Source: Sphingopyxis panaciterrae (GTDB lineage Bacteria > Pseudomonadota > Alphaproteobacteria > Sphingomonadales > Sphingomonadaceae). From it: a DNA stretch of 64,000 nucleotides. This document shows positions 33,172-42,074 of the stretch, in pieces. How positions within the stretch are numbered: the first letter of the stretch is position 1; each line of letters begins with the position of its first letter. The stretch lies in NCBI RefSeq assembly GCF_011762125.1, contig NZ_JAASQN010000006.1:159001-223000 (forward strand), read 5' to 3'. The notes below the pieces were generated by a model. It made no database searches. It saw only the letters and a list, made by a program, of their open reading frames with translations, and was not told the DNA's origin. The translations under genes were made by a program, and so were the position numbers.

Positions 33172-35688
33172 TCAGATGATGCCGCCGCGATCCTCCATGA
33201 AATCGCTGTCGCTGCGGCGTCCATTGCCTTGCTGAACCGGCGCATCCTGCCGCCGCGGGGTCTTGACCGGCTTGATTTCCTCTTCGCGGATCGTCCGGCG
33301 CGGCTCGCTTTCGGGCTTGAACGCTTCCCAGATGATCGCCGCCTTGGGGTCGCTGCCCGGCCAGCTGCCATAGACGCGGCGGCCCGACTGGCGGTCGATA
33401 CGCACCATGCGCACGCCCTTCGGCGCGGTGAACGGTACCGGCTGGCGATCGGCGAGCGATTCCAGATAAAATTGCTTGAAGATCGGGGCGGCCATGCTGC
33501 CGCCTTGAACATAGCCGCCCATGTTCCGCGGCTGGTCGAAGCCGATATAGACGCCGGCGACGACATCGGGCGTACCGCCGACGAACCAGGCGTCCTTCGG
33601 ACCCGAGGTCGTCCCGGTCTTGCCGAACAGGGGTACGCCAAGGTCGCGCAGCCGCACCGCGGTACCGCGCTGGACGACGCCTTCGAGCATGTGGACGACC
33701 TGATAGGCGGTCATCGGGTCCATCAGCTGCTTGCCCGACTTGGCAAAGCGCGGCATCGGCCGGCCGTCCCAATCCTTTTTATTGCAGCCTTCGCACGGCT
33801 TCCATTTCGCCGGGAAGATCACCTTGCCGCGGCGATCCTGCGCATAGTCGATCACACGCGGCTTCAGTTCGCGGCCATGGTTTGCCAGCATCGCAAAGGC
33901 GTTGGTCATCTTCTCGACCGTCGTCGACCCGGCGCCCAGCGCGGTCGAAAGATAGGGTTCATGCTTGCCGATCCCCATCGTCCGGATCGTGTCGACGATC
34001 GGCTCCATCCCGACCTGGCTCGCGGTGCGCACCGTCATCAGGTTGCGCGACTGTTCGAGGCCCCAGCGCATCGTATGCTCGCCCGACCCGCCGCCGCCGC
34101 CGAAGTTGCGGAAGCATTTGTTGCCGAGGCTGGCGCCTTGATAGACGCAGAAGGATCCGTCGACGATCATCGTCGCGGGGGTCATGCCGTTGTCGAGCGC
34201 GGTCGCATAGACGAAGGGCTTGATCGTCGAGCCTGGCTGGCGTTCGGCCTGCGTCGCGCGATTGAACGGCGACAGGCGGACGTCGAAGCCTCCCTGCATC
34301 GCATAGACGCGGCCCGAATGCGGGCTTTCGGCCATGAAGCCGCCCGACACTTCGGGAATATTGCGAAGGCCATAGACGCCGTTCCCGATCGCCTTGACCG
34401 CGATCAAATCGCCCGGACGCATCGCCGAAAAGGCGCTGCCGCCGGTCTTGCGATAGCCGAGGCTCGCGGCGCCCGCAGGCAGCGTGCCGGTCGATCCGTC
34501 GGCAAAACCGATCTGCGCGGCGCCCGCCGATTTGGAAATCACCGTGGCGATCCGCCAGCCGTCGTAATCGATGCCGATGAAGCTCGATGCGAGGCGGCTC
34601 TGCCACTGGTCGTCGGCCTCGATCGTCGCGATCGGGCCCGACCAGCCCTTGCCCGCGTCATAGCGAATCAGACCCGCGCGCAGCGCCTTGGCGGCGGCGG
34701 CCTGCATCTTGTCGTCATAGGCAGTGCGGACCCAGAGGCCGCCGGCATAGACGCTGTGCGGCCCATCCTCGGCGGTCTCGCCGAATTCGGCGATCAACTG
34801 GCGCCGCACCTCTTCCATATAATAGCCGCCGACCTGCGCGACCACCGTGTTGCCCGTGTCGGTAAGCCCGAGCGGCATCGCCTGCGCCGCGTCGCGCTGT
34901 GCGGCGGTGATCCAGCCGTTGCGGTACATTTCGCCGAGCACGAAATTGCGCCGCGCGATCGCCTTGTCGGCATTGCGGGCGCGGCCGTAGGTCTCGGGCG
35001 CCTTGGGCAGGATCGCGAGGAACGCCATTTCATGCAGCTTGAGCTGGTCGACGTCCTTGTCGAAATAGGCGCGGCTCGCCGCCTGGACGCCGAAGCTGCG
35101 CCGGCCGAGCGGAATTTCATTGAGATAGAGTTCGAGGATCTGCTCCTTGCTCAGCGCGCCTTCGATGCGCTTGGCAAGGATCGCCTCGCGAATCTTGCGG
35201 GTGTAGCTGAGTTCGTTGCTGAGCAGCAGATTCTTCGCGACCTGCTGGGTGATCGTCGACGCCCCGATCGGCCGGCCGTCATTCTTCAGATTGGTAAGGA
35301 TCGCGCTCGCGATACCCGGATAGTCGATGCCGCCATGTTCGAAGAAGGTGCGGTCTTCCGCCGCCAGATAGGCGCGGACCAGAAGCTGGGGATATTCGCT
35401 ATATTCGAGCTGGACGCGCCGTTCGCGCGCATAGGCGTGGACGGGTTTGCCCTCGGCGTCGCGGACCATCGTCGGCAACGGCGGCTCATAGTCGCGAAGC
35501 TGGTCCACCGACGGCAGGTTGCGCGCGACGAGTACCCAGAGCAGCACCAAGGCAAGCAGGCCGGCGAGGGCGAGATAGCCGAACCAGCGGAACCAGCGCC
35601 GCGTCCACATGTCGCGAAACCACCCGATGACGGCGTTGCTGTCGCGGCGCAGGCGCAGGCGGAAATTGGGCGGACTGTCGGCGACCAT
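33172..35688 (-). CDS. mrcA: Penicillin-binding protein 1A (bifunctional transglycosylase/transpeptidase)
   Basis: An 838-residue class A PBP. The membrane anchor is at about residues 36-54. The GT51 domain has the catalytic glutamate E111 in LAAEDRTFFEHGG and GASTITQQVAKN. An OB-like insert follows, then the transpeptidase with SxxK as PGSTIKPF, SxN as EQSRNLMTV and KTG as FGKTGTTSGPKDAWFVGG. It polymerises and cross-links peptidoglycan in the periplasm. The basic, proline-containing tail (RQDAPVQQGNGRRSDSDF) is variable. First gene of the leftward mrcA-prfB run. Confidence 0.96.
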   Translation of the reverse strand: MVADSPPNFRLRLRRDSNAVIGWFRDMWTRRWFRWFGYLALAGLLALVLLWVLVARNLPSVDQLRDYEPPLPTMVRDAEGKPVHAYARERRVQLEYSEYPQLLVRAYLAAEDRTFFEHGGIDYPGIASAILTNLKNDGRPIGASTITQQVAKNLLLSNELSYTRKIREAILAKRIEGALSKEQILELYLNEIPLGRRSFGVQAASRAYFDKDVDQLKLHEMAFLAILPKAPETYGRARNADKAIARRNFVLGEMYRNGWITAAQRDAAQAMPLGLTDTGNTVVAQVGGYYMEEVRRQLIAEFGETAEDGPHSVYAGGLWVRTAYDDKMQAAAAKALRAGLIRYDAGKGWSGPIATIEADDQWQSRLASSFIGIDYDGWRIATVISKSAGAAQIGFADGSTGTLPAGAASLGYRKTGGSAFSAMRPGDLIAVKAIGNGVYGLRNIPEVSGGFMAESPHSGRVYAMQGGFDVRLSPFNRATQAERQPGSTIKPFVYATALDNGMTPATMIVDGSFCVYQGASLGNKCFRNFGGGGGSGEHTMRWGLEQSRNLMTVRTASQVGMEPIVDTIRTMGIGKHEPYLSTALGAGSTTVEKMTNAFAMLANHGRELKPRVIDYAQDRRGKVIFPAKWKPCEGCNKKDWDGRPMPRFAKSGKQLMDPMTAYQVVHMLEGVVQRGTAVRLRDLGVPLFGKTGTTSGPKDAWFVGGTPDVVAGVYIGFDQPRNMGGYVQGGSMAAPIFKQFYLESLADRQPVPFTAPKGVRMVRIDRQSGRRVYGSWPGSDPKAAIIWEAFKPESEPRRTIREEEIKPVKTPRRQDAPVQQGNGRRSDSDFMEDRGGII

Positions 35689-35746
35689 GATGGCCAGCCT
35701 CTAAAGCCTGCTTCGCCGAAAGGGAAGCGTGCTTGCGGCAATCCGC

Positions 35747-36385
35747 TCAGCGAAGCGCGGTAAGGTCGCGTATGGCGGTTTTCAGCATGCCGGCGACAGC
35801 GCCGAAAATTGCGTCGGGTGCCACGCGATCTTCCTCATACAGCATTTCGTCGGCGGCGAAGCCCAGCTCGACCGCGAGCCGCAACCGCCCCCAGAGCATC
35901 TCGGGATCGGCGCCCGGCAGGTGCCGCGCGCAGGCGTCGGTCAGCCGCGCCGTGACGTAGCGGTGCGATTCGAGCCGCACATGCACCAGCCGCGGCGTCG
36001 CGTGGAGCGCGCGCAAGATCCACACCGCTCCCGGTTCGGCGCGGGTCGCGGCGGCGTTTTCGGCGAGCAGTTCGCCGATATGATTCGCCATCGCGTCGAG
36101 CCCGCCCCCGGCATAGCGTGCGATCCACGCGTCGAGCACCGCGTTCTGCCGGTCCATCAGCCGCCGCCCGAGCGCTTCGAGCACCGCATATTTGTCGCCG
36201 AAATAGCGATAGAGCGCCGGCGGAGTCAGCCCGGCGCGCGCGCAGATCAGGTTCGTCGACACGCGTTCGATCCCGACCAAGGCGAGCAGTTCGCCCGCGA
36301 CGTCGAGCAGCAGGTCATAGGTCTGGCGTGCGCGTTGCTGTTTCGGCGGCGCCTTGGCCGCCGCGCCAGGCACCGCACCGATCAC
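35747..36385 (-). CDS. TetR-family transcriptional regulator
   Basis: A 212-residue regulator. The N-terminal helix-turn-helix is ARQTYDLLLDVAGELLALVGIERVSTNLICARAGLTPPALYRYFGDKYAVLEALGRRL. The C-terminal ligand-binding domain starts near residue 85. It overlaps the stop of the upstream aldolase-like gene (ATGA at 36382) and so is co-transcribed with the operon it probably controls. The effector is likely a substrate of that operon (inference). Confidence 0.88.
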   Translation of the reverse strand: MIGAVPGAAAKAPPKQQRARQTYDLLLDVAGELLALVGIERVSTNLICARAGLTPPALYRYFGDKYAVLEALGRRLMDRQNAVLDAWIARYAGGGLDAMANHIGELLAENAAATRAEPGAVWILRALHATPRLVHVRLESHRYVTARLTDACARHLPGADPEMLWGRLRLAVELGFAADEMLYEEDRVAPDAIFGAVAGMLKTAIRDLTALR

Positions 36386-37527
36386 CGCGCCCGCCCGCGC
36401 GCACTGACCGGCCAGATGCCCATCAGCGTATCGCCCGATACGACGTGATAATTGTCATAGAGATTCACCGTCGGGTCGCAGTGCGGCACGGTCAGGCTGA
36501 CCGGGTCGCCGGGCTGCATGTCGTTGCCGATGCCGGGGGCGATCAGCGCCGCATGCTCATCGCCCATGAAGGCGAAAAAGGCAGTTTCGGGCGCACCGCG
36601 CTGGACGACCGCGACGCCGCCGTCGGTCGACAGCGACTTGAAGCCCGCATCGATCGTCACCAGCCCCGAATGATTCGCGCTGACGACGCGCGCATCGACC
36701 GCAAGCGCGGTTTCGAACGGCGGCTCGGCGGCGCCGGTCAGGTCGCAATCGAGATATTGCTTGTCCATGAAGACATAGGACCCTGCCTGCAGTTCGGTGA
36801 AAACGCCGAGATCAAGGTCGATCCGGTGCGTGCCCGTCCCGCCGCCGGTGACGATATCGGGCGCAAACCCGGCGACGGTCAGCGCGGCAATCACCTCCTG
36901 CAGATAGGCGGTACGCTCGATAATCGCGGCGCGGCGTTCGGCATAATCCTCGATATGTTGCTGCGACCCGCAATAAAATTGCACACCGCGGTAGACGAGG
37001 TTCGCCGACGCGGCGATTGCCCCGGCCAGCGCGACGGCGGCTTCGGCCGATGCGACGCCGGTGCGCGCGATGCCGGGGTCAATGTCGATGATCACATCAA
37101 GCTTCGCTTCGGTCGCGGCCAGCGCGGTGTCGATGCGCGCCGCGACGCCCGGATGATCGACCACCGCCATCAGCCCGTCGGCCGCGGCCGCGAGTCTGGC
37201 GAGCCGCACAATCGCCCCGGGCGCGGCGACCGGCGAGGTGATCAGGATGCCGGTTACGCCGCCCGCCGCCAGCACCTCGGCCTCGCCGATCTTCGCGCAG
37301 CAGGCACCGGCCGCGCCGGCGCCGATCTGGCGTTTGGCGATGTCGACGCTCTTGTGCGTCTTGGCGTGCGGCCGCAGCAGCGCGCCTTGATGCGCCGCGA
37401 GCGCCGCCATGCGCTGAATGTTCCGGTCGAGCGCCGCGATATCGAGAACAAGCACCGGCGTGTTGAGGTCGGCGCGGCTGCCCTGCTGGTCGATCAGATG
37501 GGCGTGGAGGTCATGGTCGGTGCTCAT
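36382..37527 (-). CDS. DSD1/D-threonine-aldolase-like PLP enzyme (alanine racemase fold)
   Basis: A 381-residue enzyme. The N-terminal barrel starts LNTPVLVLDIAALDRNIQRMAALAAHQGALLRPHAKTHKSVDIAKRQI, where the lysine in RPHAKTHK is the expected PLP-binding residue. The C-terminal domain ends VSLTVPHCDPTVNLYDNYHVVSGDTLMGIWPVSARG, with the histidine and cysteine zinc ligands typical of D-serine dehydratase (DSD1) and D-threonine aldolase. It acts on D-hydroxy-amino acids in known relatives. ATG 37527 overlaps the FAD oxidase gene stop. Confidence 0.85.
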   Translation of the reverse strand: MSTDHDLHAHLIDQQGSRADLNTPVLVLDIAALDRNIQRMAALAAHQGALLRPHAKTHKSVDIAKRQIGAGAAGACCAKIGEAEVLAAGGVTGILITSPVAAPGAIVRLARLAAAADGLMAVVDHPGVAARIDTALAATEAKLDVIIDIDPGIARTGVASAEAAVALAGAIAASANLVYRGVQFYCGSQQHIEDYAERRAAIIERTAYLQEVIAALTVAGFAPDIVTGGGTGTHRIDLDLGVFTELQAGSYVFMDKQYLDCDLTGAAEPPFETALAVDARVVSANHSGLVTIDAGFKSLSTDGGVAVVQRGAPETAFFAFMGDEHAALIAPGIGNDMQPGDPVSLTVPHCDPTVNLYDNYHVVSGDTLMGIWPVSARGRAR

Positions 37528-38777
37528 GCAAACAGGCTTTCGAGATGCGGGTTGAGAAATTTGCCGTGCGGATCGGCAGCGCGGCGGACGGCGCCGAAAC
37601 GTCCCGCCATCGGATAGAGTGCCTCGACATCGGCGCGGCCGAGCGTGTGGCGTTTCGCCCAGTGCGGGCGGCCGCCATAGGCGCGAAAAATGGCTTCGGC
37701 CTCCGCGAACAGGCCCCGCCACGGCATTTTGGCATATTGGTGCATCGAGATGGCGGCGACCGGCCCGGCGTTCATCGGGCTGATCCAGATATCGTCGGCG
37801 GCGACAGCGCGATATTCGAACGGAAAGGTGACGGGAAGCCGCTTGCGGCGGATCCAGCCGACGACCTCCGCCAATGTTTCGATCCCTGCCGCGCGCGGCA
37901 TTTCATATTCCATCTCCTCGAACCGCAACGTCCGGTCGGACGGGAAGATGCTGTGCGCGGGGCCGCGGCGGCGGCCGTCGAAGCGCGTCTTCATCATCGC
38001 GCGCTGGAGCCACGGGGTCAGGAAGGGCAGGCGCGCCGCGATGTCGAGCACGCGGCGAAACGCCGTTTCGTCCATGTCGGTCGTCGTCGGCGGTGGATCG
38101 CACGGATCGCAGGGCGTGAGTGTCTTCACGATCACATCGTCGCTGTGCGGAAAGAACCAGAATTCGACGTGCCGCTGCGCGCGCGCCCACTCGTCATAGG
38201 CTTCGCGCACCTCGGCCCAGCGGCGCTTCTCGATCCGTTCGGCGAGATGGTAGGCGGGGACGAGCGCTACGTCGATTTCGGTCGCGATCCCGAACAGGCC
38301 GAGCGACAGGCGCTGCGCCTCGAACAGGTCGGCGTTGGTCGCGGCATCGCACCAGCGCGTTTCGCCATCAGCCCCAAGCAGCCGGAACCCGCGCGCCATC
38401 GTCGACAGCGAGCCAAGATCGACCCCGGTGCCATGCGTCCCCGTCGCCATCGCCCCGGCGAGCGACTGCGGATTGACGTCGCCCTGATTGGCCAGCGCCA
38501 ACCCTTCGTCCCACAATGCCGCGGTGAGCCGCTTGATCGACCAGCCCGCGGGAACGCGGGCGCTCCGCCGGTCGGCGGCGACGCGGACGGCACCGGGCAG
38601 GTCGACGATATCGACGATCAAATCGCCCGATTCGCAGAGCGGCATGAAGCTGTGCCCCGCGCCGACCGCGCGGACCTTGCCCGCCCCGCGTACCAGCGAT
38701 GCCAGTTCGTCCTCGCTGCGCGGACGCATGACAGCAGCGGGCGCAGAAACGCTGCCCGACCAGTTGCTCCAGCCCAT
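37524..38777 (-). CDS. FAD-linked sugar-lactone oxidase-like protein (ALO/VAO family)
   Basis: A 417-residue flavoprotein. It has a PCMH FAD-binding domain (RPRSEDELASLVRGAGKVRAVGAGHSFMPLCESGDLIVDIVDLPG and GDVNPQSLAGAMATGTHGTG) and a D-arabinono-1,4-lactone oxidase C-terminal domain containing the HWAK motif (RPHWAKRHTL). It lacks the covalent-FAD histidine context of some members. Known relatives oxidise aldonolactones or alditols. AAGGAGAGG precedes ATG 38777. First gene of an operon with the DSD1-like enzyme and TetR. Confidence 0.85.
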   Translation of the reverse strand: MGWSNWSGSVSAPAAVMRPRSEDELASLVRGAGKVRAVGAGHSFMPLCESGDLIVDIVDLPGAVRVAADRRSARVPAGWSIKRLTAALWDEGLALANQGDVNPQSLAGAMATGTHGTGVDLGSLSTMARGFRLLGADGETRWCDAATNADLFEAQRLSLGLFGIATEIDVALVPAYHLAERIEKRRWAEVREAYDEWARAQRHVEFWFFPHSDDVIVKTLTPCDPCDPPPTTTDMDETAFRRVLDIAARLPFLTPWLQRAMMKTRFDGRRRGPAHSIFPSDRTLRFEEMEYEMPRAAGIETLAEVVGWIRRKRLPVTFPFEYRAVAADDIWISPMNAGPVAAISMHQYAKMPWRGLFAEAEAIFRAYGGRPHWAKRHTLGRADVEALYPMAGRFGAVRRAADPHGKFLNPHLESLFA

Positions 38778-38825
38778 ATGCCTCTCCTTTGGCCAGCAAG
38801 CAAAAGCTGTCCTTCCGAAGAAAGT

Positions 38826-38840
38826 TAGTCAAGACTATAT
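38826..38840. promoter_or_regulatory. Candidate operator in the divergent gap
   Basis: The 267-base gap between the lactone oxidase and aminotransferase genes contains TAGTC-AA-GACTA at 38826-38837 next to an AT-rich TATATTAT (38836-38843), the only AT-rich patch there. It may be a -10 region and regulator site for one or both directions; no strong -35 partner is seen. Confidence 0.35.
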
Positions 38841-39044
38841 TATTGCCTGGCGTCGGCGGTTATCCGTCCGCCTGCAGTTCGAAATCGAGACCAGAACGTG
38901 GCAGGCTGTACCCGGTACAGCAGTTCATAGGCCGAAAGGGCGTTTCGCTATCCCGTTGTGGCCCACCGATGAACCTGTATGAACAGCCCGGTGCGATCCG
39001 GGGCACAGTCTCGTCAGTCGACGTTCAAACGGAGCAAGCTTTTC

Positions 39045-40190
39045 ATGCCGGTGGAGATCGATCCCTTTCATGCAATCGCCATAAGTCGTCTCGCGCATCG
39101 GCTGCGAGCCGAGGGACGGTCCGTAATTCATATGGAATTCGGCCAGCCCTGGACCGGCGCCCCGGCGGAGGCCATCGAGGCGGCACACCGCATTCTGGAC
39201 ACCGATGGCATGGGCTATTGGGAGAGTCCGGCGCTGAAGGCGCGGATCGCGGCCCATTACGGCGAAACCTATGGGGTCGCCGTCAATCCGGAACAGGTCA
39301 TCCTGACCTGCGGCGCTTCGCCCGCGCTGGTGCTTGCCCTCTCCTGCCTGTTTGCTCCGGGCGCCCGGGTCGCGCTGGCGCGGCCCGGTTATGTGGCGTA
39401 CAGAAACACGCTCAAGGCGCTTCATCTCGAGCCGGTCGAACTCGCTTGCGGCGAAGCCGAACGGTTTCAGATCACCGCCGATGCGGTCGAGCGACTGGAA
39501 CCCGCTCCGCAAGGGCTGATCGTCGCAAGCCCGGCCAATCCCACCGGCACGATCATCCCGCCAGAGGAGCTTCAGGCTCTGGCCGAGGTGTGCAAGCGCC
39601 GCGGCATCGCGCTGGTCTCGGACGAAATCTATCACGGGCTGAGCTATACGCTTCCCGCCGAAACCATGTTGAAGCACGCGCCGGATGCGCTGGTCGTCAA
39701 CAGCTTCTCCAAATATTTCAGCATGGCGGGCTGGCGCCTTGGCTGGCTCATCGTTCCCGAGAAGCTGGTCGACGCCGCCCGCGCCCGCATGGGCAATCTG
39801 TTCCTGACGCCGCCCTCGCTTGCCCAGCATGCCGGCCTGATAGCGTTCGACTGCCGCGACGAACTCGAAGGCCATATTCACACCTATGCGCGCAATCGCG
39901 AACTCTTGCTCGGCGCCCTTCCCGCAATGGGTCTCCGAAGGATCGCACCTCCTGACGGAGCTTTCTATATCTATGCGGATGTCGGCCATCTCACGAACGA
40001 CAGCCTCGCCTTTTGCGAAGCCTTGCTGCGCGATACGGATGTAGCACTGGCGCCCGGACTCGATTTCGATCCGGTCGATGGCAACAGCTTCATACGCCTC
40101 AGCTTCGCCGTCTCCACCGATCTGGTCGAAGAGGCGATCCGGCGTATCGGACCGTGGTTCGCTGCCAAAGCGGCCAGCCTGCCGAGGTAA
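39045..40190 (+). CDS. Class I/II PLP-dependent aminotransferase
   Basis: A 381-residue fold-type I aminotransferase: MEFGQPWTGAPAEAI, then TCGASPALVLALSCLFAPG, ASPANPTGTIIP, and the PLP lysine in NSFSKYFSMAGWRLGW. The C-terminal arginine is in NSFIRLSFAVS. It resembles aspartate- or alanine-type and MalY-like enzymes; the donor is not predictable. ATG 39045 follows GGAG at 39031. It diverges from the lactone oxidase/DSD1-like operon and may process its product. It ends 4 bases before the convergent amidase gene. Confidence 0.85.
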   Translation: MPVEIDPFHAIAISRLAHRLRAEGRSVIHMEFGQPWTGAPAEAIEAAHRILDTDGMGYWESPALKARIAAHYGETYGVAVNPEQVILTCGASPALVLALSCLFAPGARVALARPGYVAYRNTLKALHLEPVELACGEAERFQITADAVERLEPAPQGLIVASPANPTGTIIPPEELQALAEVCKRRGIALVSDEIYHGLSYTLPAETMLKHAPDALVVNSFSKYFSMAGWRLGWLIVPEKLVDAARARMGNLFLTPPSLAQHAGLIAFDCRDELEGHIHTYARNRELLLGALPAMGLRRIAPPDGAFYIYADVGHLTNDSLAFCEALLRDTDVALAPGLDFDPVDGNSFIRLSFAVSTDLVEEAIRRIGPWFAAKAASLPR

Positions 40191-40194
40191 AGAG

Positions 40195-41460
40195 TCACCG
40201 CCCCAGCGCGGCGATCTGGCGCGCGAAATGGATCTGCACAGCGTCGCGCACGCCGCGCGCGACTTTTTTCTGGCCAGCCAACGATGCAAGGAATTCAGCG
40301 TCGTCCTTGTTCGAGATAAAGCCGGTTTCGAAGAGGATCGACGGCGTATCGGGCGCCTTCAGCACCACGAACGACGCGAAGCGATGCGCGGTCGAGCGGA
40401 ATTTGACGTCGTTCGCCGCCTCGCGCTGGAGCAGCCGGGCGAAGTCGGAGGCGACGTTCATCGTCTCGCGCTGCGTCAGGTCGAGCAGGATCGACGACAC
40501 GTCGCTGCTGTGTGCGCCGAGATCGACGCCATTGATGATGTTCGCCTTGTTCTCGCGCGCCGCGAGCCGTGCCGCCTCGCGGTCGGAGGCGACTTCCGAC
40601 AAGGTATAGACCGATGCACCGCTTGCCTGCTGGTTTTCCGCCGCGTCGGCGTGGATCGAAATGAACAGGTCGGCCTTGAGCCGCCGCGCGATGCCATAGC
40701 GTTCCTCGAGCACCAGATAGCGGTCGTCCGCGCGGGTCAGCGCGACGCGGACCCGGCCCGAAGCGATCAGGTCATCACGGATCGCGCGGGCAAGCGCGAG
40801 GGTGATGTCCTTTTCGCGCTTGCCGCTGTGCGGGCTGATCGCGCCCGGATCGTGTCCGCCATGTCCGGCGTCGATGACGACGAGCGGTAGGCGGTTGTTG
40901 CCGGGCCCCTCGATCGCGGGCAGCGGCAGCGCTGGCCTGGGTTTTCCGATCGGAACGGTGACACTGTAGCGCTTTTCGGGCGGCTTGGCGCGAAACTCGG
41001 CGGGCGGCTGCAATAAGGTCCGGGGGCCGCGCGCCGCGCGCTCGAACTCGCTCGCCGATACGGGGCGCAGGCGAAAGGTCAGGCTGCGGCCGTCGGCGGC
41101 AAAGCGCGCGTTCGATACAATCGCGGGCTCTGCGAGGTCGAGCACGACGCGTGCCGTGCCGGCGTCCTGCTGTCCCTGACGCACCGCGCGGACGATTCCT
41201 GCGCCACCGAGCGCGCGGCCCGGCTGCGCGCCCGCGATATCGAGCGCGATGCGGTCGGGGCCGGCGAGCAAAAAGGCCGACGCGCCCGCAACAAGATCGT
41301 CGAACCGCACGGTGATGTCCGAATCGCCGATCTCGACCGCACCGATCGGTCCCGCCAGCGCCGCCGCGGGGTTCAGCATCATGGTCAAAAGGACAAGAGC
41401 GAGACCCATGGCGCAGTTATGCCGCCGCGGGCGAGCTGTGGTCCAGCGCTTATTAAACAT
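40195..41460 (-). CDS. N-acetylmuramoyl-L-alanine amidase (AmiC-like)
   Basis: A 421-residue exported amidase. It has a signal sequence (ALVLLTMMLNPAAALA), an AMIN domain (about residues 40-140, IGDSDITVRFDDLVAG...FRLRPVSA) and an Amidase_3 catalytic domain from about residue 190. The zinc ligands lie in VVIDAGHGGHDPGA, the E-R-Y region VLEERYGIA, SIHADAAEN and the catalytic glutamate FETGFISNKDDAEFL. It cleaves the stem peptide from the glycan during cell separation. ATG 41460 gives a long n-region; ATG 41409 would give a shorter signal peptide. Confidence 0.92.
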   Translation of the reverse strand: MFNKRWTTARPRRHNCAMGLALVLLTMMLNPAAALAGPIGAVEIGDSDITVRFDDLVAGASAFLLAGPDRIALDIAGAQPGRALGGAGIVRAVRQGQQDAGTARVVLDLAEPAIVSNARFAADGRSLTFRLRPVSASEFERAARGPRTLLQPPAEFRAKPPEKRYSVTVPIGKPRPALPLPAIEGPGNNRLPLVVIDAGHGGHDPGAISPHSGKREKDITLALARAIRDDLIASGRVRVALTRADDRYLVLEERYGIARRLKADLFISIHADAAENQQASGASVYTLSEVASDREAARLAARENKANIINGVDLGAHSSDVSSILLDLTQRETMNVASDFARLLQREAANDVKFRSTAHRFASFVVLKAPDTPSILFETGFISNKDDAEFLASLAGQKKVARGVRDAVQIHFARQIAALGR

Positions 41461-42074
41461 ATCGGGTCAGGCCCCCGGCCGCAGAACGTTGTGAACCATC
41501 CATTAGCCATCGCCCGTCAAATGCGGGTCAACCGGCAAGGTTAACTGGTGATTCAGCACGATGGGGTCGACCGCCGAACTTGTATGCGAAAAGTGCCGCC
41601 CCCATCTTTCTTCCTTGGTGGTGGTTGCCGTCGGGTCATGCCGATGCTAGCACGACCATCACTGACGGTGCCCTTCCCGGCCCCGTCCGGCCTTTTGAGG
41701 GGAAAGGCGCCGATCCCGTGAACGTGCGGGAACGCTGCAGCCCTGGTGCCGGACATGCGGGGAATGGCAACCTGCCGCCAGTCCACCCGGTTGACCGGAC
41801 AGGGAAACGATCGTTTCGATTTTCGCCCTGCCCGCTCATCCCGAAACAGGTTGATGCCGCATGAGGCTTGCCATGCCCTCTTCATATCCCGACGCGGGCG
41901 TTTTCGCCTCGGCCGTCGCCGGATGCGAAGACCGCATGCGCGTTCAGGACCGGACGCACCCCCCCAGCGGCAATAACGTCTTTTTTCTTTTCACCCGTAT
42001 CCGCCGTGGCTTTCCCTCGGGGAGGGTCGCGGGATTTTTTGATGGCGCGCCAGGGCGCGCTTGGAGTGTTACTA
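41461..42074 (+). other. Long leader region upstream of rne
   Basis: About 614 bases without a convincing gene lie between the divergent amidase and rne. Near rne there is a T-rich patch (TCTTTTTTCTTTT around 41980) and then a small hairpin CCCTC-GGG-GAGGG near 42015-42027, followed by GCGGGATTTTTT. RNase E mRNA leaders control its own level in other bacteria, so part of this may be a regulatory leader. No known riboswitch was recognised. Confidence 0.45.

Noticed and set aside
33229-35763. 844-residue open frame on the plus strand opposite mrcA
   Set aside because: The minus strand clearly encodes a class A PBP with all catalytic motifs; the opposite frame has no recognisable domain.
41461-42074. 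A riboswitch in the rne leader
   Set aside because: No consensus boxes of cobalamin, TPP, SAM, FMN or glycine riboswitches were recognised; only simple hairpins are visible.
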